A stretch of DNA of 64,000 bases from Acidobacteriota bacterium (GTDB taxonomy: Bacteria; Acidobacteriota; Terriglobia; Acidiferrales; UBA7541): the NCBI GenBank assembly GCA_003224055.1, contig QHYE01000059.1, forward strand, positions 1-64,000, read 5' to 3'. This document shows, one piece after another, positions 34,580 through 43,791 of this stretch; the first letter of the stretch is position 1; each line of letters begins with the position of its first letter. A model generated the notes under the pieces. The model searched no databases, was not told the origin of the DNA, and worked only from the letters and a program-made list of their open reading frames with translations. A program made the translations under genes and the position numbers.

Positions 34580-36073
34580 ATGCTTCGAATGATCCCTTCC
34601 CATCCGATGCGCCTGGTGATGGCGCTTGTTGCGTTCGTTCTCTTGTGCGCCCAAGCTGCAGCAGACACCATCGTCCTGAAAAATGGCCGGCGCATCCTGG
34701 CGTTGAGCGCGTATGAAGACGGAAACAAGGTGAAATACCTGACGTCCGCGGGTGAACTGAGCCTGCCGAAATCCATCGTGGATCACATTGAGAAGGGCGG
34801 CGCGATGCCGATGGCAAATACGCCGGGAGCCGCTGCGGCGAACCTGGCGATCGCTCCGCCGACCATGCAGCCCAATGACTCCGGCGGCGGAGAGATCGAA
34901 CGCGGAGCCGTTCACGACGGGACGGTGGATCGCGGATATATCGCAAAGTTGGAGAGCGAGGCGCGTTCGGGCGGGGAGAAAGCCAACCTCAGTGCGGCGA
35001 TCGGGCACCACGCCGCAGCGACGTTCGAAATGTCGCGAGGGGAACTGGAACATGCGCTGACCGACGAGCGCACCGCCCTCACCTTTGCTCCCGAAGTGCC
35101 GGGACTTTTGTTGCAAATAGCTTACATTCACTTGCGGCGGAGCGAGTACAAGCAGGCATTGGAATACTTGGAGCGGGCGAGGCGCCTCGCTCCGGACAAT
35201 GCGGACGTGGCCAAGCTGACGGGATGGTCGTACTACGGTTTGAACAAGATGGACCAGGCAGTGGCGGAGTGGAAGCGCTCACTTGCGCTCCAGCCCGACC
35301 GGGAAGTGGAGGCGGCGCTTGAAAAGGCACTGCAAGACAGGCAGGAGGAGGAAAGCTACAAGGAAAACGAAAGCAGCCACTTCAAGTTGCGGTACAACGG
35401 TGCGGCGGAGCCAGCGCTGGCGCGGGACGTGCTGCGCACTCTGGAAACGCATTTTTCCGCCATCGAATCGGAGTTGAGCTATACGCCGCCGGAATCGATC
35501 GGCGTGATTCTGTACACGCAAGAGGCATTCACGGACATCACGCGGGCGCCGTCATGGGCGGGCGCGCTCTACGACGGGCGAATTCGCGTCCCCGTGCAAG
35601 GATTGACGTCGGTGGACCAGGATCTGTCCCGCTCACTCAAGCACGAACTCACGCACAGCTTCATCGCGCAGAAAACGCATGCGGCATGCATGGGGCTGAA
35701 AGAAAGCTGTGCGATTCGCGCTCCCACCTGGATTCAAGAAGGAATGGCGCAATGGATGGAGGGGCAGCGAAGCGGGGAGAATGCGAGTGTGCTGATCCAG
35801 GATTCTGCGGCGGGGCAGGTGTTGCCACTGGGCCAACTGGAAGGCGATTGGACGCGTATGAAGTCGGATTTGGCGCGCTATGCGTACGCGTGGGCGCTGG
35901 CAAACGTTGAGTATATCGTGCAGAAGGACGGAATGAGTGACATCAACCGCATCCTGGATCGCATCGGCTCCGGGATGTCCACGGAGGCGGCGCTGAAGGA
36001 AGTGCTGCACAGCGATTACAACGATTTGATGAAATCGACGGCGGAGTATTTGAAGAAGACCTACGGGCGCTGA
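34580..36073 (+). CDS. Exported TPR protein with peptidase MA-like zinc domain
   Basis: 497 residues. A signal peptide (LVMALVAFVLLCAQAAA) is followed by a short beta domain (DTIVLKNGRRILALSAYEDGNKV), a TPR stretch at about 140-255 (VPGLLLQIAYIHLRRSEYKQALEYLERAR and following) and, from about 265, a gluzincin domain with KHELTHSF (HExxH) and WIQEGMAQWMEG, the glutamate ligand. This fits the 'peptidase MA-like' family, often with unknown substrates. Met at 34580 or 34589 could start it. Confidence 0.85.
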   Translation: MLRMIPSHPMRLVMALVAFVLLCAQAAADTIVLKNGRRILALSAYEDGNKVKYLTSAGELSLPKSIVDHIEKGGAMPMANTPGAAAANLAIAPPTMQPNDSGGGEIERGAVHDGTVDRGYIAKLESEARSGGEKANLSAAIGHHAAATFEMSRGELEHALTDERTALTFAPEVPGLLLQIAYIHLRRSEYKQALEYLERARRLAPDNADVAKLTGWSYYGLNKMDQAVAEWKRSLALQPDREVEAALEKALQDRQEEESYKENESSHFKLRYNGAAEPALARDVLRTLETHFSAIESELSYTPPESIGVILYTQEAFTDITRAPSWAGALYDGRIRVPVQGLTSVDQDLSRSLKHELTHSFIAQKTHAACMGLKESCAIRAPTWIQEGMAQWMEGQRSGENASVLIQDSAAGQVLPLGQLEGDWTRMKSDLARYAYAWALANVEYIVQKDGMSDINRILDRIGSGMSTEAALKEVLHSDYNDLMKSTAEYLKKTYGR

Positions 36074-36093
36074 TGCCCATCTGCGAAGTCATG

Positions 36094-37251
36094 TCAAGTT
36101 GTGGCCAGAAGCGAGGCCAGGAGGGCGGCGCGGGCGGGCATCGTGTGTATGAGGATGTGCTCGTTCGCAGAATGGGCGCCGCCGCCGACGGCGCCGAGGC
36201 CGTCGAGCGTAGGGACGCCGATCGCAGCGGTGAAATTTCCGTCGGAACCGCCGCCGACGGTGCATTCGCCTACAGAGAGGCCCATCTGCCCGGCGAGTGA
36301 CTTGGCGCGAGCGAAGAGAGCTGCACTCATTTTGCGCTCGAGCGGAGGACGGTCGAAGCCTCCGGTGATTTCAAGCCGGGCGCCCCGATGTATTGCACGA
36401 AGCGAATGCAGCCGTCGTTCCAGGCTGCGCATATCGGGAACACGCAACGCGCGCAGATCCAGAGCGGCGCGGGCGCGTTCGGGGATCACGTTGGTGCGCG
36501 AGCCACCTTCGACGATTCCTGCGTTGATGGTTACGCCGCGGCGCAGATCGTTCCATTTTTCGATGCGTGCGAGTTGCTGCGCCAATTCGTGGATCGCGTT
36601 GATGCCCTCCTGCGGCGCGAGACCGGCGTGCGAGGCGCGGCCATGCACGGTCAGTTCAGTGATGCCAACGCCCTTGCGCGCCGTTTTCAGAAGTCCGCGC
36701 GGGCCAAATGACGGTTCGAGGACAAAGACCGCATCGCTGCGACGCGCTTCCGCTTCGAGGAGCTTGCGCGAGGATTCGCTGCCGATCTCTTCGTCGGAGG
36801 TCCAGAGGAAGACGAGGCGCTTGCGCAATTCTGCGTTTGTTTCTTGAAGCGCGTGCAAGGCGAAGAGCGCTTGAACGATTCCTGCCTTCATGTCAAAAAT
36901 ACCCGGGCCGTAGGCCTTTCCACGTGAGATACGGAAGGGCATCTTGCGCAGCGTGCCGCCGGAGTAGACGGTGTCGTAATGGCCCAGAACCAGGAGCTGG
37001 CCTGCAGGGCGCGTTTTGCCGGGCCCATACGAAATCCGTAGATGATCGCCGCGGTGCTTCTGAGCAAGGCGCTCGACTCTGACGTCATACTTGCGCCAAG
37101 CCGAAGCGATGAGGCCATAGCAGCGGTCCGCTGCTGCTTTTTCAAGACTGGGCGATTCGGCTTCCACGAATTGGCGCAGCGTCGCGAGCATCTGCGGCAG
37201 GCGTGGCTTGAGACGGCGCAAAAATTCTTTCGGCGATGGGAGCTCCGGCAT
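36094..37251 (-). CDS. M20 family carboxypeptidase (glutamate carboxypeptidase-like)
   Basis: 385 residues. Metal-ligand motifs of M20: LGHYDTVYSGG, GIFDMKAGI (bridging Asp), TSDEEIGS (catalytic and metal Glu), EPSFG, and a late GGGAHSANEH. GRASHAGLAPQEGINAI is the dimerisation-domain signature shared with carboxypeptidase G2. No signal peptide is seen, so the enzyme is cytoplasmic and probably cleaves C-terminal Glu or similar from small peptides or folate-like compounds. Confidence 0.9.
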   Translation of the reverse strand: MPELPSPKEFLRRLKPRLPQMLATLRQFVEAESPSLEKAAADRCYGLIASAWRKYDVRVERLAQKHRGDHLRISYGPGKTRPAGQLLVLGHYDTVYSGGTLRKMPFRISRGKAYGPGIFDMKAGIVQALFALHALQETNAELRKRLVFLWTSDEEIGSESSRKLLEAEARRSDAVFVLEPSFGPRGLLKTARKGVGITELTVHGRASHAGLAPQEGINAIHELAQQLARIEKWNDLRRGVTINAGIVEGGSRTNVIPERARAALDLRALRVPDMRSLERRLHSLRAIHRGARLEITGGFDRPPLERKMSAALFARAKSLAGQMGLSVGECTVGGGSDGNFTAAIGVPTLDGLGAVGGGAHSANEHILIHTMPARAALLASLLATT

Positions 37252-37421
37252 GGCGTGGACATGCTAACAACGCTGCGAAAAAGCAGCAACCTGGCTACTG
37301 GATTTCAGGAGGTCGAGATTACCGAGACGCGTATCGCGGGAAGCGGGCTTCGCATATAATCAGAGGTTTGCCGGGTACAAAAGTGCGCCGCAGGGGAGTT
37401 CCGGCGCCGTGGAGAGTGCGA

Positions 37422-37889
37422 ATGATATTGGACGTCGTGGAAATTCAGAAGATACTGCCGCACCGCTATCCCTTTCTGATGGTGGATGGCATTCTTGAAG
37501 TGGAACGCTTAAAGCGCATCGTGGGTGTGAAAAACGTCACCATCAACGAAGCGCACTTTCAGGGACATTTTCCGGGCCGGCCGGTCATGCCCGGCGTTTT
37601 GATTATTGAGGCGCTAGCACAAGCGGGCGGGTTACTTTTGCTTCTGGAAGTTCCGGATCGCGACAATAAGCTTCTGTATCTCGTGGCTGTGGATGGGGTG
37701 CGCTTCCGGCGACCCGTGGTGCCGGGCGATCAATTGAAGTTGGAACTAGACGTTCTCTCCTGGCGCGGCGACTTCTGCAAGCTGGAAGGAAAAGCTACGG
37801 TTGAAGGGCAGTTGGCGGTGGAAGCGACGCTGATGTGCAAGATGGTGGATCGTGAGCCCCCAGCCAAGGCGGAAGAACCCGCGAAATGA
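37422..37889 (+). CDS. fabZ: 3-hydroxyacyl-ACP dehydratase FabZ
   Basis: 155 residues. The hotdog-fold active-site stretch HFPGRPVMPGVLIIEALAQ carries the catalytic His and Glu. The opening MILDVVEIQKILPHRYPFLMVD is diagnostic of FabZ. It dehydrates 3-hydroxyacyl-ACP in fatty acid synthesis and balances substrate use with LpxA, which follows with an ATGA overlap. ATG 37422 has GGAGAG 6 nt upstream; the longer in-frame ORF to 37236 has no such signal. Confidence 0.96.
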   Translation: MILDVVEIQKILPHRYPFLMVDGILEVERLKRIVGVKNVTINEAHFQGHFPGRPVMPGVLIIEALAQAGGLLLLLEVPDRDNKLLYLVAVDGVRFRRPVVPGDQLKLELDVLSWRGDFCKLEGKATVEGQLAVEATLMCKMVDREPPAKAEEPAK

Positions 37890-38671
37890 GCGCGCGCGAG
37901 ATTCATCCGCAAGCCATCCTGGGTGCAGGCGCGAAGCTTGGCGAAGGCGTCAAGATCGGCGCGTACGCGGTGGTTGGCGAAGAGGTGGAATTGGGTGACG
38001 GCTCCGTGCTGCACACGCATGCGGTCGTGCAGGGGCCGTCGAAGTTTGGTAAGAACAATGTGTTTCATGCGTTCAGTGTGGTCGGCGGCGATCCGCAGGA
38101 CTATACGTTTCGCGGGGAGCGCGCGGAGCTCGTTGCCGGAGATGGAAATATTTTCAGGGAATACGTAACGATCAGCCGGGGAACGCAAAAAGGCGGCGGC
38201 AAAACTTCGCTGGGGAACGACAATTTTTTTCTGGCGTATTCGCACGTCGGGCACGATTGCGTGATTGGCAGCCACACGCTGTTTGTAAACGGTGCGACGC
38301 TGGCGGGACACGTGACGGTGGAAGATTTCGTGACGGTGGGCGCGTTTTGCCCGGTGCACCAATTTTGCAGGCTTGGCCGGTACGCGTACATAGGCGCATC
38401 CACGGTGATTACGCAGGACGTGCCGCCATTCTCGAAGATCGTGACGGAGCGCGAGACGAAAAATTACGGCCTCAACGCGATTGGCCTGGAGCGCAAGGAA
38501 TTTTCGGCGGAGCGCTTGCAGGCGCTGAAGCAGGCGTATCGTTTGCTGCTGCGGTCGAAACTCAACACTTCGCAGGCGCTCGCGGAGATGAAGAAAACGC
38601 TGGGAGATTCGGCGGACGTGCAGGAATTGATTCGATTTATCGAAGGCGCGGAACGCGGCATTGTGAAGTAA
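37886..38671 (+). CDS. lpxA: UDP-N-acetylglucosamine O-acyltransferase
   Basis: 261 residues, the normal LpxA length. It begins with left-handed beta-helix hexapeptide repeats (HPQAILGAGAKLGEGVKIGAYAVV). The catalytic His is in TLAGHVTVEDFVTVG, the equivalent of E. coli His125. The C-terminal helical part (LQALKQAYRLLLRSKLNTSQAL) is also typical. It adds a 3-hydroxyacyl chain from ACP to UDP-GlcNAc, the first step of lipid A synthesis. Confidence 0.97.
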   Translation: MSAREIHPQAILGAGAKLGEGVKIGAYAVVGEEVELGDGSVLHTHAVVQGPSKFGKNNVFHAFSVVGGDPQDYTFRGERAELVAGDGNIFREYVTISRGTQKGGGKTSLGNDNFFLAYSHVGHDCVIGSHTLFVNGATLAGHVTVEDFVTVGAFCPVHQFCRLGRYAYIGASTVITQDVPPFSKIVTERETKNYGLNAIGLERKEFSAERLQALKQAYRLLLRSKLNTSQALAEMKKTLGDSADVQELIRFIEGAERGIVK

Positions 38672-38690
38672 CACACCGATCGCAGAATTC

Positions 38691-39569
38691 ATGCCCGACA
38701 CGGACGCACAATTGAAAGGCTGGGGACTCATCGCTGGCAATGGGCGCTTTCCGTTTCTGGTGCTGGAAGGCGCGCGGAGCCAGGGAATCGAGATGGCGGT
38801 GATTGCGTTGAAAGAAGAAGCTTCGCCGGAGCTGGAGAAAATCGCGAAACGGCTGCATTGGGTGAGCCTCGGCGAGCTGAGCAAAACCATCGAATTGCTG
38901 CAGCAGGAAGGCGTGACGCAGGCGGTGATGGCCGGGCAGGTGAAACACAACAAAATTTTCAGCGCGATCCGTCCGGATTGGAAGCTGGCAAAGCTGCTTT
39001 TTTCGCTGCCCAAGAAGAATACGGACGCGCTGATCGGGGCGGTGGCTCGCGTGCTGGAAGGCGAAGGCATCCGGCTGGTGGATTCGACGATATTCCTGAA
39101 GCCGTTGGTGCCCGAACCGGGTGTGTTGACGCAGCGCGCGCCGGGTGAGCGCGAAGCGAAAGACATTGCATATGGAATCGGCGTGGCGAGACAAATCGCA
39201 GGGATGGACATCGGGCAGACGGTGGTAATTTCAGATCGCGCGTGCGTCGCAGTAGAAGCGATGGAAGGAACTGATGAAGCGATCGCGCGCGCGGCACGGA
39301 TTACCGGTGGCAAGCCGCTGGTCGTCGTAAAGGTGAGCAAGCCAGGGCAGGACATGCGCTTTGATGTACCCGTGGTCGGTTTGCCCACCATCGAACAGAT
39401 GAAGAGCGCGGGTGCGACGGCCCTGGCAGTGGACGCCGGACGGACGCTGCTTTTTGACCGTGAAAAACTGATTGAGCTGGCGGACGCTTCGGGAATCGCC
39501 ATCGAAGCAGTTCCCGCCGCGGCAATGACGGAACCAAAAGACGCAACCAGGGGAATCAACAAAGAATGA
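38691..39569 (+). CDS. lpxI: UDP-2,3-diacylglucosamine pyrophosphatase LpxI
   Basis: 292 residues of the LpxI (DUF1009) family, the alternative to LpxH for the fourth lipid A step. Signatures include WGLIAGNGRFPFLVLEGAR at the start, MAGQVKHNKIF, and the C-terminal VVVKVSKPGQDMRFDVPVVG and AGATALAVDAGRTLLFD. It follows lpxA by 19 bp and overlaps the next gene with ATGA. Presence of LpxI agrees with non-enteric Gram-negative lineages including Acidobacteria. Confidence 0.95.
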   Translation: MPDTDAQLKGWGLIAGNGRFPFLVLEGARSQGIEMAVIALKEEASPELEKIAKRLHWVSLGELSKTIELLQQEGVTQAVMAGQVKHNKIFSAIRPDWKLAKLLFSLPKKNTDALIGAVARVLEGEGIRLVDSTIFLKPLVPEPGVLTQRAPGEREAKDIAYGIGVARQIAGMDIGQTVVISDRACVAVEAMEGTDEAIARAARITGGKPLVVVKVSKPGQDMRFDVPVVGLPTIEQMKSAGATALAVDAGRTLLFDREKLIELADASGIAIEAVPAAAMTEPKDATRGINKE

Positions 39570-40564
39570 GCGCGGTGGCACAAGGGAAGAAGATCCGTGT
39601 CGCCGTTGCAGGAGCGGGCGAATTCGGGCGAAATCACGTGCGCGTGTACCGCGAAATCGAAGGCGCGGATTTGATCGGCGTATACGATCATGATGCAAGA
39701 CGCGCCGCGGCCGTCGCGAAGGAATTTCACACCAAAGTAGTTGCGACTCTTGAGGAATTGAAGGGGCGCGCCGACGCGGTGAGCGTGGCCGTGCCTACCG
39801 TCGCGCATGCGGAGGTGGGCTGCCGGCTGATGGAGATGGGGCTCGACGTTCTGGTTGAGAAGCCCATGGCTGTGAATCTCTCGGAGGCCGATGCGCTGCT
39901 TGCGTCGGCGAAGAAAAACAAACGCATCTTGCAGGTGGGTCACGTCGAGCGTTTCAATCCCGCGGTGATTGCCGTCGAGCCCATTTTGAACCGGCCACTT
40001 TTTTTTGAGGTGCACCGGTTGGGTGTGTTCACACCGCGCAGCCTCGATGTGGACGTGATCTACGACCTGATGATTCACGACCTGGACATCTTGCTGGCGC
40101 TGGTGAAAGAACCAGTTACGGAAGTGAAAGCGGTCGGGATCCCGGTCCTTACCAACAAAGTGGATATCGCGCATGCACGGTTGGAGTTTGTGGGCGGCGC
40201 GGTTGCGAACGTGACGGCAAGCCGGGTTTCCACGGAGCGTGTGCGCAAAATGCGGTTTTTCCAGCAGCACGAGTACATTTCGCTGGACTATGCCCGGCGG
40301 GATGCGCTGCGAGTGGGCGTGAAGAAGCCGGGCCCGCAGCCCGAATTTGGGTTCCAAAAGCTGGACGCCCCGGCGGTTGAGCCCCTGCGAGCGGAGCTCG
40401 AAGCCTTCGTGGATGCCGCACGGACGCGAAAAGAGTCGAAAACCAACGGGGCGGCGGGCCGCGCGGCGCTGGAATTGGCAAGCCGGGTTATGGCGAGCAT
40501 CCAGGAACACGCGGAGCGCGTCCAACTAGAAGCAGTGTCCTCGCAAGAAAAAACAACAAGATGA
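39566..40564 (+). CDS. Gfo/Idh/MocA family NAD(P)-dependent oxidoreductase
   Basis: 332 residues. The Rossmann loop VAGAGEFGRNHVRVY is at residues 11-25, and VEKPMAVNLSEADALLA is the family EKP motif. The conserved VDVIYDLMIHDLDILLAL segment carries the active-site region. The position inside the lipid A operon (also seen as UDP-GlcNAc 3-dehydrogenase GnnA in some bacteria) suggests an UDP-sugar substrate. I see no GnnB aminotransferase partner, so that identity is only a possibility. Confidence 0.88.
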   Translation: MSAVAQGKKIRVAVAGAGEFGRNHVRVYREIEGADLIGVYDHDARRAAAVAKEFHTKVVATLEELKGRADAVSVAVPTVAHAEVGCRLMEMGLDVLVEKPMAVNLSEADALLASAKKNKRILQVGHVERFNPAVIAVEPILNRPLFFEVHRLGVFTPRSLDVDVIYDLMIHDLDILLALVKEPVTEVKAVGIPVLTNKVDIAHARLEFVGGAVANVTASRVSTERVRKMRFFQQHEYISLDYARRDALRVGVKKPGPQPEFGFQKLDAPAVEPLRAELEAFVDAARTRKESKTNGAAGRAALELASRVMASIQEHAERVQLEAVSSQEKTTR

Positions 40565-41898
40565 TCTCCCGCTTCCTGGTACCGCTCGATGCTCGTCCAC
40601 CCGCTAAGGCGGATGCCGCGACGCAGCGACGTCGTCCGACCACCATGGACGAACGGACGCTCGTCCCGGCGATGCTGCCCATCGTGGTGCTGGATGGGCA
40701 TTCGACGATCCCGAGCAACTTGCCGCTCGAAACCATTGCCACGCGCGTGGTCGTGCCGCGCGACGTCAACCGTGCCGCCTACAACGTCACGGAAGATCAA
40801 TCCACGCCGTTGCAGCCGACGGAGATGGACGCGCGCATCGCCGTGCCGGTAGGTGACGCACCTCCGGAAACGATTGAGCACCCGCTAACTCTCCATACCG
40901 ACCTGGTGGATCCCGATATTTTCATCACCGGAGAAGTGCATCTTGCCGCTCCGGAAGAGAAAGAGGGAGAAGCCAAGTGGCAGCTCATTGTCCGCATCTC
41001 TTCGTTTGCGTTCCACGCCCTGCTGATTGCGCTGATTCTCTTGCAAGCAAAACTGTTCCCTTCGCATGGGCCAACGCCGGAGCAAATGGAGATCGCGCGG
41101 AGGATGATGACCGTGCTACTACCGCCAGGGGCGCTCGATGACTTGAAGCCCTCGACTCGTCCGACGCAACCGCCTCCTCGCGTGCATGTTGATCCGCGTG
41201 TCTTGCGGAAGGTTGCACCGCCTATCGAGCCCATGCCGATACCACAGCCGGAGCGGCCAGTGAAGGAATTGCCCAACGCACCAGTGCCTCAGCCGAATGT
41301 CGCGCAGACCATACCGCCGACGGAGGCGCCCACGCCGAAAACTCCCCCGAAACTCGAAATGCCGGAAACGCCGCAGCCGAGGAAGGGCTTGTTGTTGCCC
41401 AAGGAGTCTTCTCCGGGCCAGAGCATCCAGGACTCCTTGCGGGCTGCAGCGCGAAGCTCCGGTCCGAGGCCGATCGCGGGTGGCGGCCAGATTCCTGGGG
41501 GCGGCAGCAGTGGCGGGGGTGGCGGCCATGGAACCGCCTACGGCGGCATCGAGATGCTCACGCCGGACGAAGGTGTGGACTTCAGCAACTATCTCAACCG
41601 CGTGTACGTCACCGTGAAGCGCAACTGGTTCGCGGTAATGCCCGGCTCGGTCGAACTCGGCGAGAAGGGCATCGTCGTACTCACATTCAAGATCATGCGG
41701 GACGGCAGCGTACCGTCCGCCGAGCCGGTCATCCAGCGCAATTCGGGGAAAGAACCGCTGGACCGCGCGGCGTATTCTTCCGTGCGCGCATCGAACCCCT
41801 TCGAGCCGTTGCCTCCGCAGTTCAAGGGCCCGTACATCGAATTGCGCTACACGTACCTCTACAACGTTCCGATCGAGTATTTTAACCAGGCAAAGTGA
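40561..41898 (+). CDS. TonB-like energy transducer with long cytoplasmic N-terminus
   Basis: 445 residues. Instead of the short cytoplasmic stub of TonB, about 145 mostly polar residues precede the single membrane helix (RISSFAFHALLIALILLQAKLF, about 148-169). A Pro-rich periplasmic linker (about 200-285: RPTQPPPRVHVDP, PIPQPERPVKELPN) and a Gly-rich hinge (GGGQIPGGGSSGGGGGHG) follow. The C-terminal 95 residues (YLNRVYVTVKRNWFAVMPG to YTYLYNVPIEYF) form a TonB/TolA-type domain. It should span the periplasm and contact outer-membrane partners. ATGA overlap with the Gfo/Idh gene and a GTGA overlap with the next mini-gene. Confidence 0.8.
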   Translation: MISRFLVPLDARPPAKADAATQRRRPTTMDERTLVPAMLPIVVLDGHSTIPSNLPLETIATRVVVPRDVNRAAYNVTEDQSTPLQPTEMDARIAVPVGDAPPETIEHPLTLHTDLVDPDIFITGEVHLAAPEEKEGEAKWQLIVRISSFAFHALLIALILLQAKLFPSHGPTPEQMEIARRMMTVLLPPGALDDLKPSTRPTQPPPRVHVDPRVLRKVAPPIEPMPIPQPERPVKELPNAPVPQPNVAQTIPPTEAPTPKTPPKLEMPETPQPRKGLLLPKESSPGQSIQDSLRAAARSSGPRPIAGGGQIPGGGSSGGGGGHGTAYGGIEMLTPDEGVDFSNYLNRVYVTVKRNWFAVMPGSVELGEKGIVVLTFKIMRDGSVPSAEPVIQRNSGKEPLDRAAYSSVRASNPFEPLPPQFKGPYIELRYTYLYNVPIEYFNQAK

Positions 41899-41993
41899 AG
41901 GTCTCGCGCCAACAGGTCCTCGGTAGTCTGCTTCTCGCCCTTGTAGTGCTCGTCGTTTTGGTTTTCCGCGCGCGCCACATTTTCTTCCGATGA
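41895..41993 (+). CDS. 32-residue single-pass membrane mini-protein
   Basis: An open frame GTG 41895 to TGA 41993. The product MKVSRQQVLGSLLLALVVLV continues to FRARHIFFR: a positively charged N-terminus, one membrane helix of about 18 residues and a basic C-terminus, as in many bacterial small membrane proteins. Its GTG overlaps the TonB-like stop (GTGA) and its TGA overlaps the miaA ATG (ATGA). Perfect coupling on both sides argues that it is translated. It is too short for ordinary gene calls. Function unknown. Confidence 0.6.
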   Translation: MKVSRQQVLGSLLLALVVLVVLVFRARHIFFR

Positions 41994-42937
41994 GCGATCC
42001 GAAAACTCTTTTGCCTCTTGTTGCCGTCGTTGGCCCGACGGCTTCCGGCAAGTCCGCGCTGGGTGTCTGGCTCGCCGAGCGGCTGTGCGGAGAAGTGGTG
42101 GCCTGCGATTCGACGCAGCTTTATCGCGGATTCGATATTGGGACTGCCAAGCCCAGCGCTTCCGAGCGCTGCGGGGTCCCGCATCATTTGATCGATGTGT
42201 TGGGGCCACAGGAAGAAGCGACTGCGGGAGGCTATCGCGAATTGGCGTTCGCGGTTTTGCGTGATCTGCGAGTGCGGAGGATGCTGCCGATATTCACGGT
42301 CGGCACGGGTTTGTATTTGCGTGCGTTTCTGGAAGGTCTCGCCGAAGTTCCGCAGCGCTCCGAGGAATTGCGCGCGCGGCTGCGGGCAAGCGCTGAAGAA
42401 CATCCGCCCGGCTATCTGCACAATGTGTTGAAGCGGCTCGATCCGGAGACAGCCTCCAAGATCGCGCCCGCCGATAAACAAAAACTCATTCGGGCGATCG
42501 AAGTTTGCCTGTTGGCACGCAAGCCCATCTCGGAACTGCATCGAGAGGGCCGCGTCCCGCTCGAAGGCTGGCGCGCGCTGAAGATTGGATTGAATCCGCC
42601 GCGCGACCAGCTAGTCGAGCGAATTCATTCCCGGACGGATGACATGTTGGAGGGCGGATGGCTGGAGGAAGTAAAAAGTTTGCTCGCCAGCGGGACGAGC
42701 GAAGATGCAAAACCCTTCGATTTCATCGGCTATCGTGAATTGCGCGCAGTTTTGCAAGAAAGCATGTCGCTGGCTGAGGCGCGCGAAGCGATTCAACAGG
42801 CCACGCGTCGTTATGCGAAACGCCAGCTCACATGGTTTCGCAGGGAGCAGGGTGTATGCTGGATTTCAGGATTCGGCGATGAACCAGCCGTGCAAGCCGA
42901 GGCGATGCATTGGCTTCGATCCGCAGGTTTGGGCTGA
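41990..42937 (+). CDS. miaA: tRNA dimethylallyltransferase
   Basis: 315 residues. The P-loop VVGPTASGKSALGVWLAE opens the protein. CDSTQLYRGFDIGTAKPS is the conserved substrate and tRNA region, VPHHLIDVLGP follows, and TRRYAKRQLTWFRRE is the C-terminal family signature. It adds the dimethylallyl group to A37 of tRNAs reading UNN codons. It ends a long operon that begins at fabZ and is convergent with the FKBP gene. Confidence 0.96.
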   Translation: MSDPKTLLPLVAVVGPTASGKSALGVWLAERLCGEVVACDSTQLYRGFDIGTAKPSASERCGVPHHLIDVLGPQEEATAGGYRELAFAVLRDLRVRRMLPIFTVGTGLYLRAFLEGLAEVPQRSEELRARLRASAEEHPPGYLHNVLKRLDPETASKIAPADKQKLIRAIEVCLLARKPISELHREGRVPLEGWRALKIGLNPPRDQLVERIHSRTDDMLEGGWLEEVKSLLASGTSEDAKPFDFIGYRELRAVLQESMSLAEAREAIQQATRRYAKRQLTWFRREQGVCWISGFGDEPAVQAEAMHWLRSAGLG

Positions 42938-42984
42938 GTACGATATCTTGCGTTAGCCGGCCATCCGGGAGACAGAGCCGTTTG

Positions 42985-43791
42985 CTACTCTTTTTCTCTT
43001 TCCATCTCTTTGTCCTTGGCCTGGATGGAGAGTAGTTCCACTTCAAACACGAGAGTCGAGTTGGGACCTATCTCCGGGCTCGGGCCCCGCTCACCGTAGG
43101 CCAGCTCTGCGGGAAGAAAGAGTTGCCACTTGGATCCGACGGGCATAAGTTGCAGGGCTTCCGTCCAACCCTTGATCACGCCGCTCACGGGGAATGTTGC
43201 AGGTTGGCCGCGCTTATAGGAGCTGTCAAACTCCGTGCCGTTGATGAGGGTGCCCCGGTAGTTGCAGACGACCGTGTCCGTGGCTGCTGGCTTCGGCCCG
43301 GTGCCTTGAGTCAATATCTTGTATTCGAGGCCGCTTGGCAGGGTAACGATCCCTTCTTTGGTTTTGTTGGCGGCGAGAAAGGAGTCTCCCTCCTTCTTGT
43401 TCGCTTCTCCGGCTAATTTCATTTTTTCCATTTGCTTGCCGCGCACCTCGGTCTGCAGTTGCGTGAGGGCGGCGCGTGCTTCGCTATCGGTCAGGAGGGT
43501 CTTGCCGCCAGTCACTGTGTCCTTCAATGCGCGCACGAAGATGGCTGTGTCGATATCAACCGAGTCTCTCTTCAGATTGGCTCCGAGGTTCATCCCCAGC
43601 GCGTAGCTGACTTTATCCTTGTCCGTCTTGAGCACCAGCGAGCTCGGATTTTTCGGTTTGGGGGGCTGACCCGGTTTCGCCGCGGGCGCCTGCGGGGAGG
43701 CCGCTGCCGGTGTTTGTTGTGTGCGCGCGCTCCCGAGCAGCATCGTTCCGACCGCCAAAACATTCACTACTGTGATCGTTAGTTTTCTCAT
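42985..43791 (-). CDS. Exported FKBP-type peptidyl-prolyl isomerase (Mip/FkpA-like)
   Basis: 268 residues from ATG 43791. A signal peptide (RKLTITVVNVLAVGTMLLGSARTQ) and a Pro/Ala linker are followed by an FKBP_N dimerisation domain (KDKVSYALGMNLGANLKRD and the helical VRGKQMEKMKLAGEANK). The C-terminal FKBP domain shows YRGTLINGTEFDSSYKRG, FPVSGVIKGWTEALQLMPVG and LAYGERG. It folds proline-containing periplasmic or outer-membrane proteins. The upstream extension to 44004 overlaps the hflX region and was rejected. The final residues (KDKEMEREKE) are charged. Confidence 0.92.
   Translation of the reverse strand: MRKLTITVVNVLAVGTMLLGSARTQQTPAAASPQAPAAKPGQPPKPKNPSSLVLKTDKDKVSYALGMNLGANLKRDSVDIDTAIFVRALKDTVTGGKTLLTDSEARAALTQLQTEVRGKQMEKMKLAGEANKKEGDSFLAANKTKEGIVTLPSGLEYKILTQGTGPKPAATDTVVCNYRGTLINGTEFDSSYKRGQPATFPVSGVIKGWTEALQLMPVGSKWQLFLPAELAYGERGPSPEIGPNSTLVFEVELLSIQAKDKEMEREKE

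Noticed and set aside
37730-40525. A 931-codon open frame on the minus strand
   Set aside because: It is antisense to lpxA, lpxI and the Gfo/Idh gene, which all have clear families. The translation is His/Arg-rich with no domain; it is a high-GC codon shadow.
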